DNA from: Cryptococcus deneoformans JEC21
Lineage: Eukaryota > Basidiomycota > Tremellomycetes > Tremellales > Cryptococcaceae
Direction: 5' to 3'
NCBI RefSeq assembly: GCF_000091045.1
Contig: NC_006684.1
Span: forward strand, 16,001 to 80,000
DNA length: 64,000 bases
The notes under the pieces were generated by a model that saw only the letters and a program-made list of their open reading frames with translations, did no database searches and was not told where the DNA came from. The position numbers and the translations under genes are program-made. Positions 1-10,807 of this stretch are shown here, in pieces. Position 1 is the first letter of the stretch. Every line of letters starts with the position of its first letter.

Positions 1-1
1 C

Positions 2-1245
2 GAGCTTATCAAGGTGGAGGATGATATCGTTGTGGAGTATGTCTTTGGGATGCTCGAAGATCGTGATAATCCTGTACGTCTAAATCACACTGTGCTTTGT
101 ACGCGTACTGATGGTTGGATTTGCAGACGCCCGACCCGAAGAAGATGCAAGTTTCCCTCGTAGGGTTCATGGACAAGTACGGCGCCGCGGCATTCATGGA
201 CGCTCTTTGGAAACTACTTCTTTCAGCGCAAAAGACTGTTGGCGGTGTCCCTGCCGAAGTGCGTCGTCCTCTGTCTCTTGTCCCTCCCGTTTGTCCTTGT
301 CCTGTTTGGTGCTGACCCTTTTCTTTCCAGTTTATCGAAGCCAAGAAACAGGAACTGCAACGAAAACAACAGGAATCATCTTCCCTCCCTCTTCCTCCTG
401 CTCCGCCCGCCATGGCATCCCATTCTCAAGCTCGCTCATCCGGCCCAGCGGGCCGATCGAGGGCGGAAGATTACTATGGGCGTGAACCGCGTGGGGGTGG
501 TGGAGTCCCTCGAGGCAGAGATGCGCGAGATGGGCGAGATGGACTCCCCACCCGGCCATACCCCCCTGCCCGCTCTCCTCGCCATCGTTCTCGATCCCGA
601 TCCCGATCTCGATCCCGATCCCGTTCTCCCCCACCCCGCCGACCTTTTACAAACACCAACTCTGGCCGATACCCCGACCGACAGCCCGACCGCGACCGCG
701 ACCGAGAGTGGGGTAACCGGCGTGGTTACCCAAGGGGAGGAGAATCATTTAGAGATCGAGCTAGAGACGAGGGATGGGGTTCCCGCGGCGGCGGCTCGTC
801 CGTCAATCCGAGAGAAAGAAATGCCCGTCGTCCTACCCCACCACGCCGTCCTACCCCACCACGCCGTCCTTCCCCACCGCGCCGTCCTTCCCCACCACCT
901 ACCGCCCAAATTCGAATCCGAGGCCGAGGCAGGGGTCGGTCTCTCTCACGTTCCCTTTCCCGTTCGCGTATTCCCTCTCGGTCCCTCTCACCGCCTGTTC
1001 GTCGGGACCGCGGCCACGGACGGAAATACGGACAAGACTCTGACCGTGGTAGGAGCCTGAGCCAAAGCAGAAGCCGAAGCAGGAGCAGGAGCGACACCCC
1101 TCCGCGTACACAGACACGAAAACGCCCGCGATCCGTGCGCTCACGATCACGCTCTCGATCACGCTCTCACTCTCGCTCTCGATCTCGCTCGCGGACACCT
1201 GTAAGACAAAGGACGAGGGATTACACGCCAACACCGGAGCTGTGA
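2..1245 (+). CDS. SRRM1: SRRM1-like PWI-domain and RS-repeat splicing protein (5' partial)
   Basis: The 3' part of a nuclear pre-mRNA splicing co-activator of the SRm160 type; the 5' end lies outside the window. Exons read as <2-73, 127-258 and 331-1245 (372 residues visible), all joining in frame. The first ~70 residues are the second half of a PWI nucleic-acid-binding domain (GFMDKYGAAAFMDALWKLLL). The remainder is low-complexity: Arg-Ser/Arg-Asp runs, a repeated PTPPRR/PSPPRR block near 830-900, and further RS dipeptides to the stop. In this family PWI binds RNA or DNA and the RS tail contacts other SR proteins and snRNPs. The RS part is encoded by near-perfect hexamer repeats (cgatcc type). 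Family identity is firm; one-to-one orthology with human SRRM1 is inferred from the order PWI then RS. Confidence 0.85.
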
Positions 1246-1593
1246 ATAAGTAGCGGGTGAGCGGTGAGCGGTGAGCGGGGGGTTAATTAATAACAATGAA
1301 ATGCATGAACAAGATAATCTGGGACAAGTATACGGGGACAAGTGAGTCAGTAGCAGGTTATGATGGTCTATATATGATATGCAGCGGCTGCCGCGTGATT
1401 CAGGGCCGGACGCGTCCCCGGAGACGCAGTTATTTTTTCGCGTCTGACTTTGGGCCCTGAGCCGTTGCTTCGGTGTATTCTTGCATCCCCCCCCCCCTTT
1501 TTCCATCTCCCCCCCTAGCTTTTTCCATCCCAACTTTACCCTCCTTCCCACACCCCCTGCACAGCTTTACGCACAGTCCCTCTTTACACAGCC
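1246..1593. other. intergenic spacer, SRRM1-like to GPI protein
   Basis: No gene seen. It contains a short tgagcgg tandem just after the stop (about 1256-1278) and a C-rich tract near 1490-1515 just upstream of the next start, which probably belongs to that gene's promoter or leader. Confidence 0.5.
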
Positions 1594-2541
1594 ATGAGAC
1601 TCGCCACCGCCCTCACCCTCCCCCTCCTCGCCCTCCCCCTCGCCCGCGCCATCATCACCCCCACCTCCCCCGACGGCTCCACCGTCGTCGCCGTCGGCGA
1701 CTCCATCCAAGCTCTCTGGACCATCGACTCCACCGACGGCTGGACCGACGTCGAGATCCAGCTCATGACCGGGAGCAACCTCGCTGTATGTCCATCCCCC
1801 TCTTACCATGACTAACCCCACACACAGATGGTCCCCCTCGCCACCGTCGCTACAGGTATCGACGGGACTTCTGCCACCTCCTTCTCCTTTGCAGCCCCCG
1901 ACGTGAGCCCCTACTCCAAAATCTACTTTCTCCAGTTGTACGTCCTCCCCTTTGACCTGTAAAAGCCAAGCCAACCGTTCCCAACAGCACCAATGGCGGC
2001 GACATGACCAACGTCACTTGGACAACCCGATTCACCGTACGCCTCTCTCCCACTGCGCGACCATCGAGCTAACAGTGTGACGATAGATTGCGGGCGCTGA
2101 CGGATCCACCACCGAGCCTACCAACTCTACCGACTCTGTCGAATGGGGTATGTCGTCCTTCTTCCTCCATCCACGCCACAATGAACGCACAGACCGCTGA
2201 CCATCACATGTGTCGTTTATAAAAAACCAGGCACCGGCCAACTCCTTTCCTCCGTCTCTGCATCTTCCGGCAACTCTTCGTCCTCTGAAACAGCTTCGAC
2301 TTCTGCTTCCGCCGTCGCTGCTGCTGTCACCGCCTCCTCCTCTTCCTCCTCCTCTTCCTCCTTCTCCTCCTCCACCTCCGAGTCCGCCACGTCCAACTCT
2401 GCCACACCCTCTGCATCCTCCGCCAACGCTTCTTCCGACTCTTCCACCTCTTCCGACTCTTCCACCTCTTCCGGCAGCCGTCTCCACGTCGGACTCGTAT
2501 CCATCTTTATCGCCTCTGCTCTTGGTATCGCTTTGATCTAG
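1594..2541 (+). CDS. small KNH/Kre9-like GPI-anchored cell-wall protein
   Basis: Probable extracellular wall protein of 240 residues. Exons 1594-1785, 1828-1937, 1988-2036, 2087-2147 and 2231-2541. It starts with a signal peptide (hydrophobic LALPLAR core ending near residue 18). A ~100-residue beta-type domain follows, with the order typical of the Kre9/Knh1 N-terminal family: ITPTSPDGSTVVAVGDSIQ, a conserved W, then FLQFTNGGDMTNVTW. A Ser/Thr/Ala-rich stalk of ~90 residues comes next, then a C-terminal hydrophobic segment preceded by small residues, which fits a GPI-attachment signal. Family members are tied to beta-1,6-glucan assembly or are simply abundant GPI mannoproteins; which applies here is not visible. 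The Ser-rich stalk should be heavily O-mannosylated. Start chosen because the signal peptide begins exactly at this ATG. Confidence 0.8.
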
Positions 2542-3038
2542 AGCCAAGTCCGACATTCGGTCTGAAATTGGACACCTAAAACAAAACGGTAATATATACG
2601 GACATTTATACTTTTTTTACTTTTTACGAAAAAAAAAACAAGACGTTTATAGATTGAACGATACAACGAAATACCCTACCCGGCTTTAAAGCAAACCATA
2701 CTACGTTATCCCCTGTCCCTTATATCGTCCATTGAAAACAACTACTCGAGGAGAAGTTTAGACGAAATACGACCGATAGTTACACATAGTAATACAACTT
2801 GGCTCTTTTTTTGGGTTATCCTTGTTACTTGTGGATGGCTGAACACCAATGATGATTTCTGGGACATGGGCATGCAACTCTTTTACAATCCAATGACGAA
2901 TTTGCAAAATGAACCCCATGCATCATCATTCACGGATAAACGGTCCGCCTTTGCTCCTTCCTTTCGGATGTCTTGACATTGGAATGGCGATTAAACATCT
3001 CAAGGTCCAGTCCTAATATCTGTCGCACCCCCAGACTA
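2542..3038. other. convergent intergenic region
   Basis: The 3' flanks of the GPI-protein gene (+) and KGD4 (-). AT-rich with short A and T runs near 2610-2640; no open frame with coding character seen. Confidence 0.5.
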
Positions 3039-3542
3039 TCACAACGCGATCCGGCGCGCATCGTCAGCTTTTTCCATGTCTTCTCTTCTTTTTAGAGATA
3101 AAACATCACCCACCATCACAGACTCCATCTCCCTCTCTGTCACTTCCTTTTGGACCCACAGATACGTCGGCGCTTCCCAATAGTTTTCGTAATCCACCTT
3201 TTTCCCCGTCGGCTTGAACGTGCTCTCCAAACTTGACAATCCGGCGCCCCCAGATCCACTCGACGATGAAGAAGACGGCGGCGGCGACGATGATGGCGAC
3301 GATGATGGCGACGACGAAGAGTTGAGCTTGGAGAGGAAGGATTGGAAGGATTCTTGAACCTCGGTAGGAGCACACGGATGAGGAGCCGGTTTATGCGGCG
3401 CTACAAAGATTCGGCCGGTTAGCGACATGCCATACCAATCAGGGAAAAACCATAACTCACAATGTTGGATATTTTTTCTCGGTCCCAAGAACTTGATCAT
3501 GGGCTTGTAATGCGTCGCCCTAAGGAGTAATGAAGGCCTCAT
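3039..3542 (-). CDS. KGD4: Kgd4/MRPS36-like 2-oxoglutarate dehydrogenase subunit
   Basis: Mitochondrial adaptor that links the E3 subunit to the E1-E2 core of the 2-oxoglutarate dehydrogenase complex (once catalogued as Ymr31/MRPS36). Two exons on the minus strand, 3461-3542 and 3039-3400, separated by a 60-nt intron, giving 147 residues. Diagnostic: the N-terminal YKPMIKFLGPRK, then HPCAP after a short gap, the same order as yeast Kgd4 (EPMIKFVGTR, VHPCAT). The C-terminus has the family's short Glu/Met-rich helix (REMESVMVGD). Between them lies a Ser/Pro-rich linker of ~25 residues, longer than in yeast. No classical presequence is obvious, as usual in this family. The start gives the conserved spacing to PMIKF. 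Confidence 0.75.
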   Translation of the reverse strand: MRPSLLLRATHYKPMIKFLGPRKNIQHCELWFFPDWYGMSLTGRIFVAPHKPAPHPCAPTEVQESFQSFLSKLNSSSSPSSSPSSSPPPSSSSSSGSGGAGLSSLESTFKPTGKKVDYENYWEAPTYLWVQKEVTEREMESVMVGDVLSLKRREDMEKADDARRIAL

Positions 3543-3845
3543 CTCGAGCGTGCTGGCGGTTGGTGTTATTGGTTTGGAAAGAACTGAGAGAGACGACGAA
3601 ACGAAGATGGATTATCCACACCGGTGACGAAGAGACGAAAGGACGGAAGCGGACATCGCCGTACCCGGCTTTCCTTCCCCGCCCGATGCCCGATACCGCC
3701 GAAAAAAAAACCCCATATCCTCTTCCCATCATGTATAAATTTCCTAATACACATGCATCGCCTACAAGATCGTGTTGGATATGCACCTATGTATACACAT
3801 CGTATTTCGATAACAACAAGAAACTAGTACGCTCCTATCGACAGG
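3543..3845. other. spacer between KGD4 and the EXO1 stop
   Basis: Promoter/leader side of KGD4 and the 3' end of EXO1. No supported gene; the open frames here lack coding signals. Confidence 0.4.
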
Positions 3846-6800
3846 TCACTTTCGAACGGTCACCTTTTCAAACCTGTACCTTTCCAACCTCCCCAACGTC
3901 GTCCCTGATACAGGGGTCTTCTCCCTACCCGACTGGCTCATTCGCCGACATGTATTCTCGTCCACATCATCACTGCCATCTTGATCGCGCCGCACAAAGC
4001 AGAGTCCCGGTCTTGCCTGCTGCTGCTTCGCCTGCCTTTGCCTTTGCTTCTGCTCCCCTTGAGGAGTATCTTTCAAGGCGATGCTGGAGATGGTATTATA
4101 ATTCGATTTGAGACGAGAGCGGGAGATGGATGGATGGCTGACAGCGGTAGGAATATCGTTTGGCGAATTTCGAGGCGATAATGAACGAGGAGGCGCACCG
4201 CCGCCAACAGAGAAACGGGGAAATAACGGCTTTCGTTCCGGCGAAGGAGTGAACGACCCTATTTCCTCTCCTTCACCTTCCTCCTCTACTTGCTCTTCTT
4301 CTCCAGCCCCGCCCTTATCATCCTCATGTCCTTCCCTTCCGCCCCTTCCAAATCCAAACTGCTTGACCGCCACCTTCATCTTCATCTCCATCCCATTCCC
4401 CTCTACCGCCATCGATCCCGTCTCTACCTTCCTTGATGCTGATACGGACGCCACTGACGGTGCACGAGTCGGTGTTGCCAATCCAAACCTCGCCGCTTCG
4501 CTTTCCTCTCCCCTGGGGAAAACGACATTCACCGGCCGATTCTTCAACACCCTCGAACTCCCCCCTACACTCATAGCCTCCCGTCTTTTCACCAAACTCA
4601 AAGTCGAACTCACGGCTCGCATGCCCCCTGCGCCTACCTTCTGGACCGGCACCGTCTTTGGCGTCTGCGATCGTACCCCCCTGGCCCCAGCACCCATCTT
4701 GGGGGTACCATTCATCTCAAGACCACCACCAAAGGCCCACTTTGCGCGCCAGGAACCTCCAACAATCTTGGCCTTCTCCTTCCTCTCCTCTTCCTTCTCG
4801 CTCTCCTCGCTCTTATCCGCATCCTTGATCTGCCCTTGTCCATTGTCATCATCCGCCCCACCCATATCTGGAGAGGATCCCCTGTCGTGCTTGTTGCCAT
4901 CTTCAAAGTCTGGTTGACTACCTTTCACCGCGTTCACACTGTGGAGTAGCGATTGAGACTGGGCGCAAGGCGGGGCAGATGAACGAGGCCGTAGACCGAA
5001 TTCATTATGCGCGAGGAGAGAACTACCAGCCAAAGAATGTCCAGCGGCTTCGTACCTCTGATTTGATAGGCGATGGGTTGGGGGAAGCGTAGACGAAAGC
5101 GAAAGCGAAAGCGGAAGAGGGGCAGTAGGGGATGAAGTGGGCGGTACAAGAGTCCCAAAAGATGAGCCCGGCTCAAACGTTTCCGTTTCCGTCTCCTTCT
5201 TCCACGGCCGCCCCACGTTTACCTCTTGCTTTACTTGTTCCCCTTCGGCAAGCGAGGAAAATGGGAAATCAAGTACAGGCGGGGACGAGCACTCTGCCGC
5301 TGGGGGGCTCGTGATATATTGCGTCTGCGATATAAACCTTTGTCGTGAGCAGGAAGAAAAGGAAGGAGAGATGACCGGGGAAAGAGAAGGTGAGGGACAA
5401 GGAGAACAGCTTTGGGAGGAAAGGCAAGACTGGCTTGCAATTCGAGGTGGGGCCGGAGGTGAGCTAGAGATGAGGGATGATATGGCCGGGGATGGTGACC
5501 GTCGTCCTTGCTGGATACGTGTCGGTGTTGAGGTAGACGTCAGAGAATGCGATAGCGAATGTATGCGCCCTCCCCCTTCTTCTTCTTCCTCTTCCCATTT
5601 GAGTTCAATCTTCTCTTCACTCCCATCCCCATCCACTTCTTCCTTTTGCCTTTTCCGAACCTGCTGCCTCTTGCCCCTTCCCCCAAAAAACTTGCTCATC
5701 ACCTCCACCTTTTCTGCCGTACATCCTCTCTCACCATCTCCCATAACATTCTCAGCTAAAGGTCGCAGAGCAAGTTGATCGGATAGCCGCGAAGCGCCAG
5801 AGGTGTACGTACCCACCGGCTGATGGATTGGGGCAAGCTTTGACTTGATTTGTTGTTGCTCACGGTTGGAATGGTCGAGATAATCAGGACAGTCGTGCTT
5901 AGGATGGCGATGTTTCGGTTTCTTGTACCCTAAGCAATACGTTAGTATCATCCATCGTACACATACCAGTCCCAAGACCCGAGCGAAAAGATTGAACATG
6001 ACGTACTTGTAATAAACGCGTCCATCGGTCCTTGCACATGCACCCCTTCAGCTTTTGCTTGTCGCTTCTCTCCCAGATTACCGACACCGCTACCACTCCC
6101 CCACTTTTCCTCCGCTCCCCCAGCTCCTTCAGCCCCACTCGCAAACTCTGGCCACGCATCCACGATCCCCATCCCCGTCTCGGGATGAACATCTCCCCTC
6201 GCCATCCTCCTTGCAAGCCCTTCCTCCACATCGACACCCACCCACTTTTCCCCCTCGTCCCCCAGTTGGAAACCAGTGCTCGCAGGTGGGAGGGGGTTTA
6301 GATGCACGAGACGGCCGAGAGAGGGATCGTATACCCTTTGGTAGAGAAAAGCGAGTTCGGCTTGGGCAAAATCGGAGAGATATGTTGGTGGGACGAGGTA
6401 AGTGCCTTCCAGGCGGATGTGTTGGAGGAGCTATCGTTTCATAATGAATCAGCTCACAAGGTCATGTCTAATTAGAGAAGAGGAAGTTGGATTTGCGACT
6501 TTGACTTGGAACCGGACTTGGATTAGGAACTTGGACTTGCCTTTTCAACAGAATTGAAACGCCGCATAAGACGGTGAGCGGTTTTGATACCGATACCGGG
6601 TATCGAATCGAGATAATCACACCCTGAAAGCATCTATCACCCAGACAATGTCAGAATGTCCCTCACTAGGATACAAAAAAAGAGAAACAGTAAAGGAGAG
6701 ACGGAACTCACTGCCATTCGCCTGAAATGCACATCCGTCCACCCATGCATCGGGAACTCTCTCACCATCGCCAGCCGATCACGATGAATCCAAACACATT

Positions 6801-7789
6801 GCCCGTCCTTATCAAGTTTGAATATGACCTATGTATCCCACCGGAAAACCTTACCGTTAGCCCAAGATATACAAAAGAGGAAATACTCGACTTGCCTTTT
6901 TACACCCAAATACGAGCAAATCAGAGTCTTCAGTGATAATCCCATCTACATACCCCTCGCGCTCAAGGAAACATAACTGCGCGTCTGCTTCATAAGGCGC
7001 CACCACATAATCGACGTTTTCCGCCCTCAAAGCCTAGGCTCAATTTAGTAAAAACACCGGTAGTATAATATTTTGGTAGAGAGAAACATACTTTGATAAG
7101 CTGATATGCCATTTCTGGGGTGACGTCCACACATCGGGTATATGCCTCCTTCGCCTCTTTCATTCGACCTTGCGCTTCTAATGATCTAGCTTTTTCCAAA
7201 TTCTCCAATCTTGTCCTGAATGCAGTCCTTGTTACTACTGGCTGGACTGTGGACCTGGGGACAACATCAAAAGAATGTAAAAGTGAACTCACTTGGCTCG
7301 CGAAACTTCGGTTCCCTTCTTTGCAGGTAACGGGCCTCCATCGAACACCAAGAACGGTTCTATCCCATGATGCCGTAAGAACCTAACACGATACATTGCA
7401 TACTCGACAAATCTACACGTATCAGATGTCAGCTTGGCTCAGATCGACGCGTTCTGTCGATAATTTCTTTTTGACGCGTCGGAAAGTTGCGGTATAAGAA
7501 TGACATACTTTGTGCTCTTCTTCCCTTTGACAAGATCCTCTGCACAGCCGAATGCGCCTTTATGGAGCCACACATACCCCTGTTATCCATTCCTAATTAG
7601 CTATTTCCACCATCTTACCAGGTGATGAGCACGTACATCGACAGCAAGTCTGAGGGAAACGCGTCAGTGAGGGTTAAACAATACACGCCGAGGATACTCA
7701 AAGTGTGCTTACTTTTTGCCCTTAAACTCTGAGATATGGCCATGTACGGATACCTCTTTCAGGAGGGGGAGGAGACCTGATATGCCCAT
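3846..7789 (-). CDS. EXO1: exonuclease 1 (Rad2/XPG family 5'-3' exonuclease)
   Basis: 5'-3' double-strand DNA exonuclease and flap endonuclease acting in mismatch repair, resection and recombination. Ten exons: 7713-7789, 7637-7649 (13 nt), 7509-7579, 7293-7412, 7092-7215, 6896-7033, 6712-6828, 6541-6633, 6007-6430, 3846-5929; 1086 residues. The N domain opens [11 protein letters not shown] and carries metal-binding acids in LAVDGY (D30), [33 protein letters not shown] and [14 protein letters not shown] (a helix-hairpin-helix). The nuclease core ends near residue 350. The remaining ~700 residues are Ser/Pro/Glu-rich and disordered, longer than the human or yeast tail, and presumably hold mismatch-repair contacts. 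Introns 6829-6895 and 6431-6540 begin with GC (GCAAGT). It shares a 219-bp spacer with VPS68. Core assignment is very secure; tail function is not. Confidence 0.93.
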
Positions 7790-8008
7790 CCTCTGGGACT
7801 TGTAGCGTTTGCAGGATTGTTGGTTGAGAGACGCAAGAAACCAAGCAAGGCGCGTCCAGTAAACATTAGGAAGGCGACGTCGTTACGTAATGACTGAGGG
7901 GGCTCGCGAATGACGAGTGACGGACCGACAACGAGGACAGCCATTATCCATAACCACGTCCATATCCATATCTACGACGACATCTACAGCTACAGCCCAC
8001 ACTCCAGC

Positions 8009-9012
8009 ATGTCCATTCCACACTCGGCCTACGATCCTCGCCGCGTATTCCGTTTCAACGTCCCCCACTTTGAAATCGGTCCCAAAGCACGCTCAGTCGG
8101 AACATACCTCTCCGGTGGTCTCGTATGTCAATCTCTCGTACTCGGCTTGCAATCATTATCTTTCCCTGATCTATTGCTAACATGAACTACTTTCATTCTG
8201 TAATAACATCATCCTATATCGACACTTTCTCGATCACAACGTCTGGTAAATATTTCTACGTTGCCATTGGATCAAAATCCCCGCAGTTCGCACTCTCATA
8301 TTTCCTCCTGTTCGACGCCGCTACCCTCTCATCCCACGCAAAACCCCCTCCAGACGCACCTTACGATGTTGTACCAGTACACATGGCGTTTGTCGACTGG
8401 ATCCCTGCCATCTGCACTACCCGTACGTCCCGGTCCCCTTAATTTTCCTATGCCCCTCCACTGTGTCCCCACTCCATCTTTACCTATCAAAAGTCCGCAG
8501 CTGACAAAAAATTACAGTTGGGTTCATCATAACCTCCCTCCTCGATAAATCTCACCTCACCTCCGCCTTCTCCTCCGACCCATGGGCACATGAAGGTTCC
8601 GCTGCCTGGCGTGCAAGGGTGGTCCTCTTCATCGGGGTAGCCTTGATGGCCGGCGGTCTCGCTGGGAGTCTTGTACGTCCACTGTCTTCACCTTTATCTT
8701 TTTTCTTTCACCTTCTTCTGGCTTCTGACAAAGGGCTGACTGATTGGTTGTTTATGGATTTGTGAATTACAGTGTGTCCTCATTCTCAAATATATTGTCC
8801 CCGATTACACCGGGTACACCTATTACGGCGCCGCTAACGTGGCTACCAATGTTGGCATCATGGTCTCGTACGTCTTTTCCCTCCCCTTCACCGCTGGTCA
8901 CCCTCCAAAACCCATAGAGCTGACTTCTGAGTTTGACCGGGAAACTAGAGCCATGATACTCTGGATCTCGCAAAGCGGCAGCGACGAGTACGAGTATCAA
9001 CTCACTGTCTAA
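8009..9012 (+). CDS. VPS68: Vps68/TMEM50 (UPF0220) endosomal membrane protein
   Basis: Four-span membrane protein of endosome/vacuole sorting; yeast Vps68 associates with ESCRT-linked functions and Vps55. Exons 8009-8122, 8287-8422, 8518-8672, 8773-8867 and 8949-9012; 187 residues, the usual size. Matches: TYLSGGL next to FALSYFLLFDA (span 1), HMAFVDWIPAICTTLGFI (span 2), WRARVVLFIGVALMAGG (span 3), and the C-terminal ATNVGIMVSAMILWISQ followed by DEYEYQLTV, nearly the yeast ending. The first intron (8123-8286, 164 nt) is long for this window. Divergent from EXO1. Confidence 0.9.
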
Positions 9013-9569
9013 TCCCTCCTTTACCCTTCCTTTTATTTCTCATCTACCACTTTCCCACCACCCGTTATATCATTTTCTGAATTTTCACCTTGCCGCATTG
9101 TCAATTGGATCGTTCAAGTCGATTGGGGTGGGGGTGGCGGGGTGATGTGGGGCCGAAAAATGAATAAAAGGAATAGGATATTACCAACGATCGCGATTAC
9201 ATGGCGACCAAATCTTTTTGTATGCATAGATACCTGCCAAACCAGATCCAACACCGTCAACCCTCCATTCATCTTTCACAATCCGGTGTCCTCTCCTTCG
9301 CATCTGGACTCAAATCAAAGCTCACAAAATGTCCACATCCTCCCCATTGACCACATGACCATATTTCCGAGTATTATCTATTTACAATAGTCATATACAG
9401 CTAATAATATATTATACGATGCCCTCTTCATGAATGTCCCGACGGCGATGAATCAGCAACTAAATGACCAAGGTCTGTCATCTCTGCAAAGATCCGTCCC
9501 TGTCACCTTGTCATCCTTCGCCGGATAATCTCCACGATGGAAGACGATTTCCGCGAGTAATTTTAAACT
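9013..9569. other. spacer downstream of VPS68
   Basis: 3' flank of VPS68. AT-rich with scattered short frames; no gene supported. Confidence 0.4.
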
Positions 9570-9944
9570 TCATTTTCTCATAAAAGCCTCTTCCAACCGC
9601 TCACGAATCATAAACGACATTTCTCCTGCTTCAAAGATGTAGCTGTATATACTGATTGTGCTTCCTGGTGTAAGGAGGGTGAGACATTTATGTTGGGGCC
9701 CAGGTACCATTCGATAGTTATGCATCTCAGGAGCATGTTCGTACCAAGATACGCAGCGCAGCACTGGGCACGACTTGTGGAATGAGATATAAACGTTTCC
9801 GTCATACCCCATATATCGAGAGAAACGAAGCGCACACAAGGAATTTGGCATGAGAGACGAAGTTCCAAGGAATATGTAAGGAGATGGATGCAAGGGATGA
9901 GGAGTTCTCGAGGAGTTGAATGCTGGAAATATTCTACGCTTTAC
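9570..9944 (-). CDS. hypothetical exon, coding-like, gene not resolved
   Basis: A minus-strand open stretch ends in a TGA at 9570 and reads with normal amino-acid composition (RYMGYDGNVYISFHKS, then CPVLRCVSWYEHAPEM, ending RERLEEAFMRK). No ATG lies at its 5' end, so it would be a 3' exon. Just upstream, 9934-10185 (-) holds a complete 83-codon frame with two hydrophobic stretches, but the two frames are not joined by any intron of plausible length (the only GT-AG gap is 22 nt). It may be a decayed gene, two small genes, or chance. Family not recognised. Confidence 0.3.
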   Translation of the reverse strand, partial: VKRRIFPAFNSSRTPHPLHPSPYIFLGTSSLMPNSLCALRFSRYMGYDGNVYISFHKSCPVLRCVSWYEHAPEMHNYRMVPGPQHKCLTLLTPGSTISIYSYIFEAGEMSFMIRERLEEAFMRK

Positions 9945-10185
9945 CGCCTTGTGAGTTGTTCATCCGCTTAAGAGGGTATATATAGACCCAGAGTAGGAGG
10001 AGAATAAGGAAGACGACGAGAGGATGGTAGGGAAGTAGTTTTGAGGCGTCGAGAAGAGAGAGATAGAGAAGAACGAAGGAGAGAGGACGAGGAAAAGGGA
10101 CTTGCAGAAAGGCGTTAGGGAAGAGAGAGGCCCTAGTAGAAGATGCAGGGAAAGTATGAGAAAGATGAGTCAGCTCTTGAGCCAT
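9934..10185 (-). CDS. possible small membrane protein ORF
   Basis: An 83-codon ATG-initiated frame with two hydrophobic segments (FVLLYLSLLD and LVVFLILLLLWVYIYPL), then KRMNNSQGGKA and a stop. No family recognised. A second coding-like stretch lies upstream around 10500-10590 (FDMLDIHVIFSFSHQSTN) and ends at a consensus GTGAGT donor at about 10498, just before a 30-nt T tract. All of 9.5-10.6 kb could therefore be one broken minus-strand gene. Confidence 0.25.
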   Translation of the reverse strand: MAQELTHLSHTFPASSTRASLFPNAFLQVPFPRPLSFVLLYLSLLDASKLLPYHPLVVFLILLLLWVYIYPLKRMNNSQGGKA

Positions 10186-10441
10186 AGGGCTGGAAAAGAC
10201 ATGTAGGGAGTAGTCCTTGCGAGTAAATAAAATATATCATCGGCCGAAGGGGCTTAGTTTTCTCAAATTCTCTAGCTCAGCCATCTCAACGTCTGAACCT
10301 AGCGCTCCAAGCAAGGCTGTAAACAAACGACCAAGGACACGAAACTAAAGTAGCTTAATGTGCTTTCCGACTTCTACGAAGACAGCGACACCGTTCCAGT
10401 TATCATTGCGGTGATGAAAGATCGTACAGCAGCCCGACAGG

Positions 10442-10471
<30 letters not shown>
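10442..10471. repeat. 30-nt pure A tract
   Basis: An uninterrupted run of 30 A (T on the minus strand), by far the longest homopolymer in the window. It sits between a possible splice donor at ~10498 (-) and the next coding-like stretch. Confidence 0.95.
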
Positions 10472-10472
<1 letters not shown>

Positions 10473-10807
10473 AGGAAGGGGGTGGTATAAACTCACGACA
10501 AGGCCAAAGAACGGGTTCGTTGACTGATGAGAGAAAGAGAAGATCACATGAATATCGAGCATGTCAAACATTATAGACTTGGCAAGCGTCAATCTTTACT
10601 GTGAAAACGAAGGAAAGCCCGGATTTGTCTGGTGATGAAAGTCGTTGCCTAAATCACTACAAAGCACCCCGTCTTTGCGCAACTGCTCTGAGTTATGGCC
10701 ACTGATAGTAGTACTTTCATGGCTTCCTCTCATCTGATTGCATAATATTACATACCGTCCTCATTCCAACTTGAATCTTTACCGTACATCTGTCCTCAAA
10801 AAAGGAT

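Noticed and set aside
580..900. Hexamer repeats that might be a minisatellite
   Set aside because: They are explained by the RS/PPRR coding repeats of the SRRM1-like protein and keep frame.
4108..4917. 269-codon plus-strand frame opposite the EXO1 tail
   Set aside because: Ser/Pro/Phe-rich antisense of the low-complexity EXO1 C-terminus; no start context or domain.
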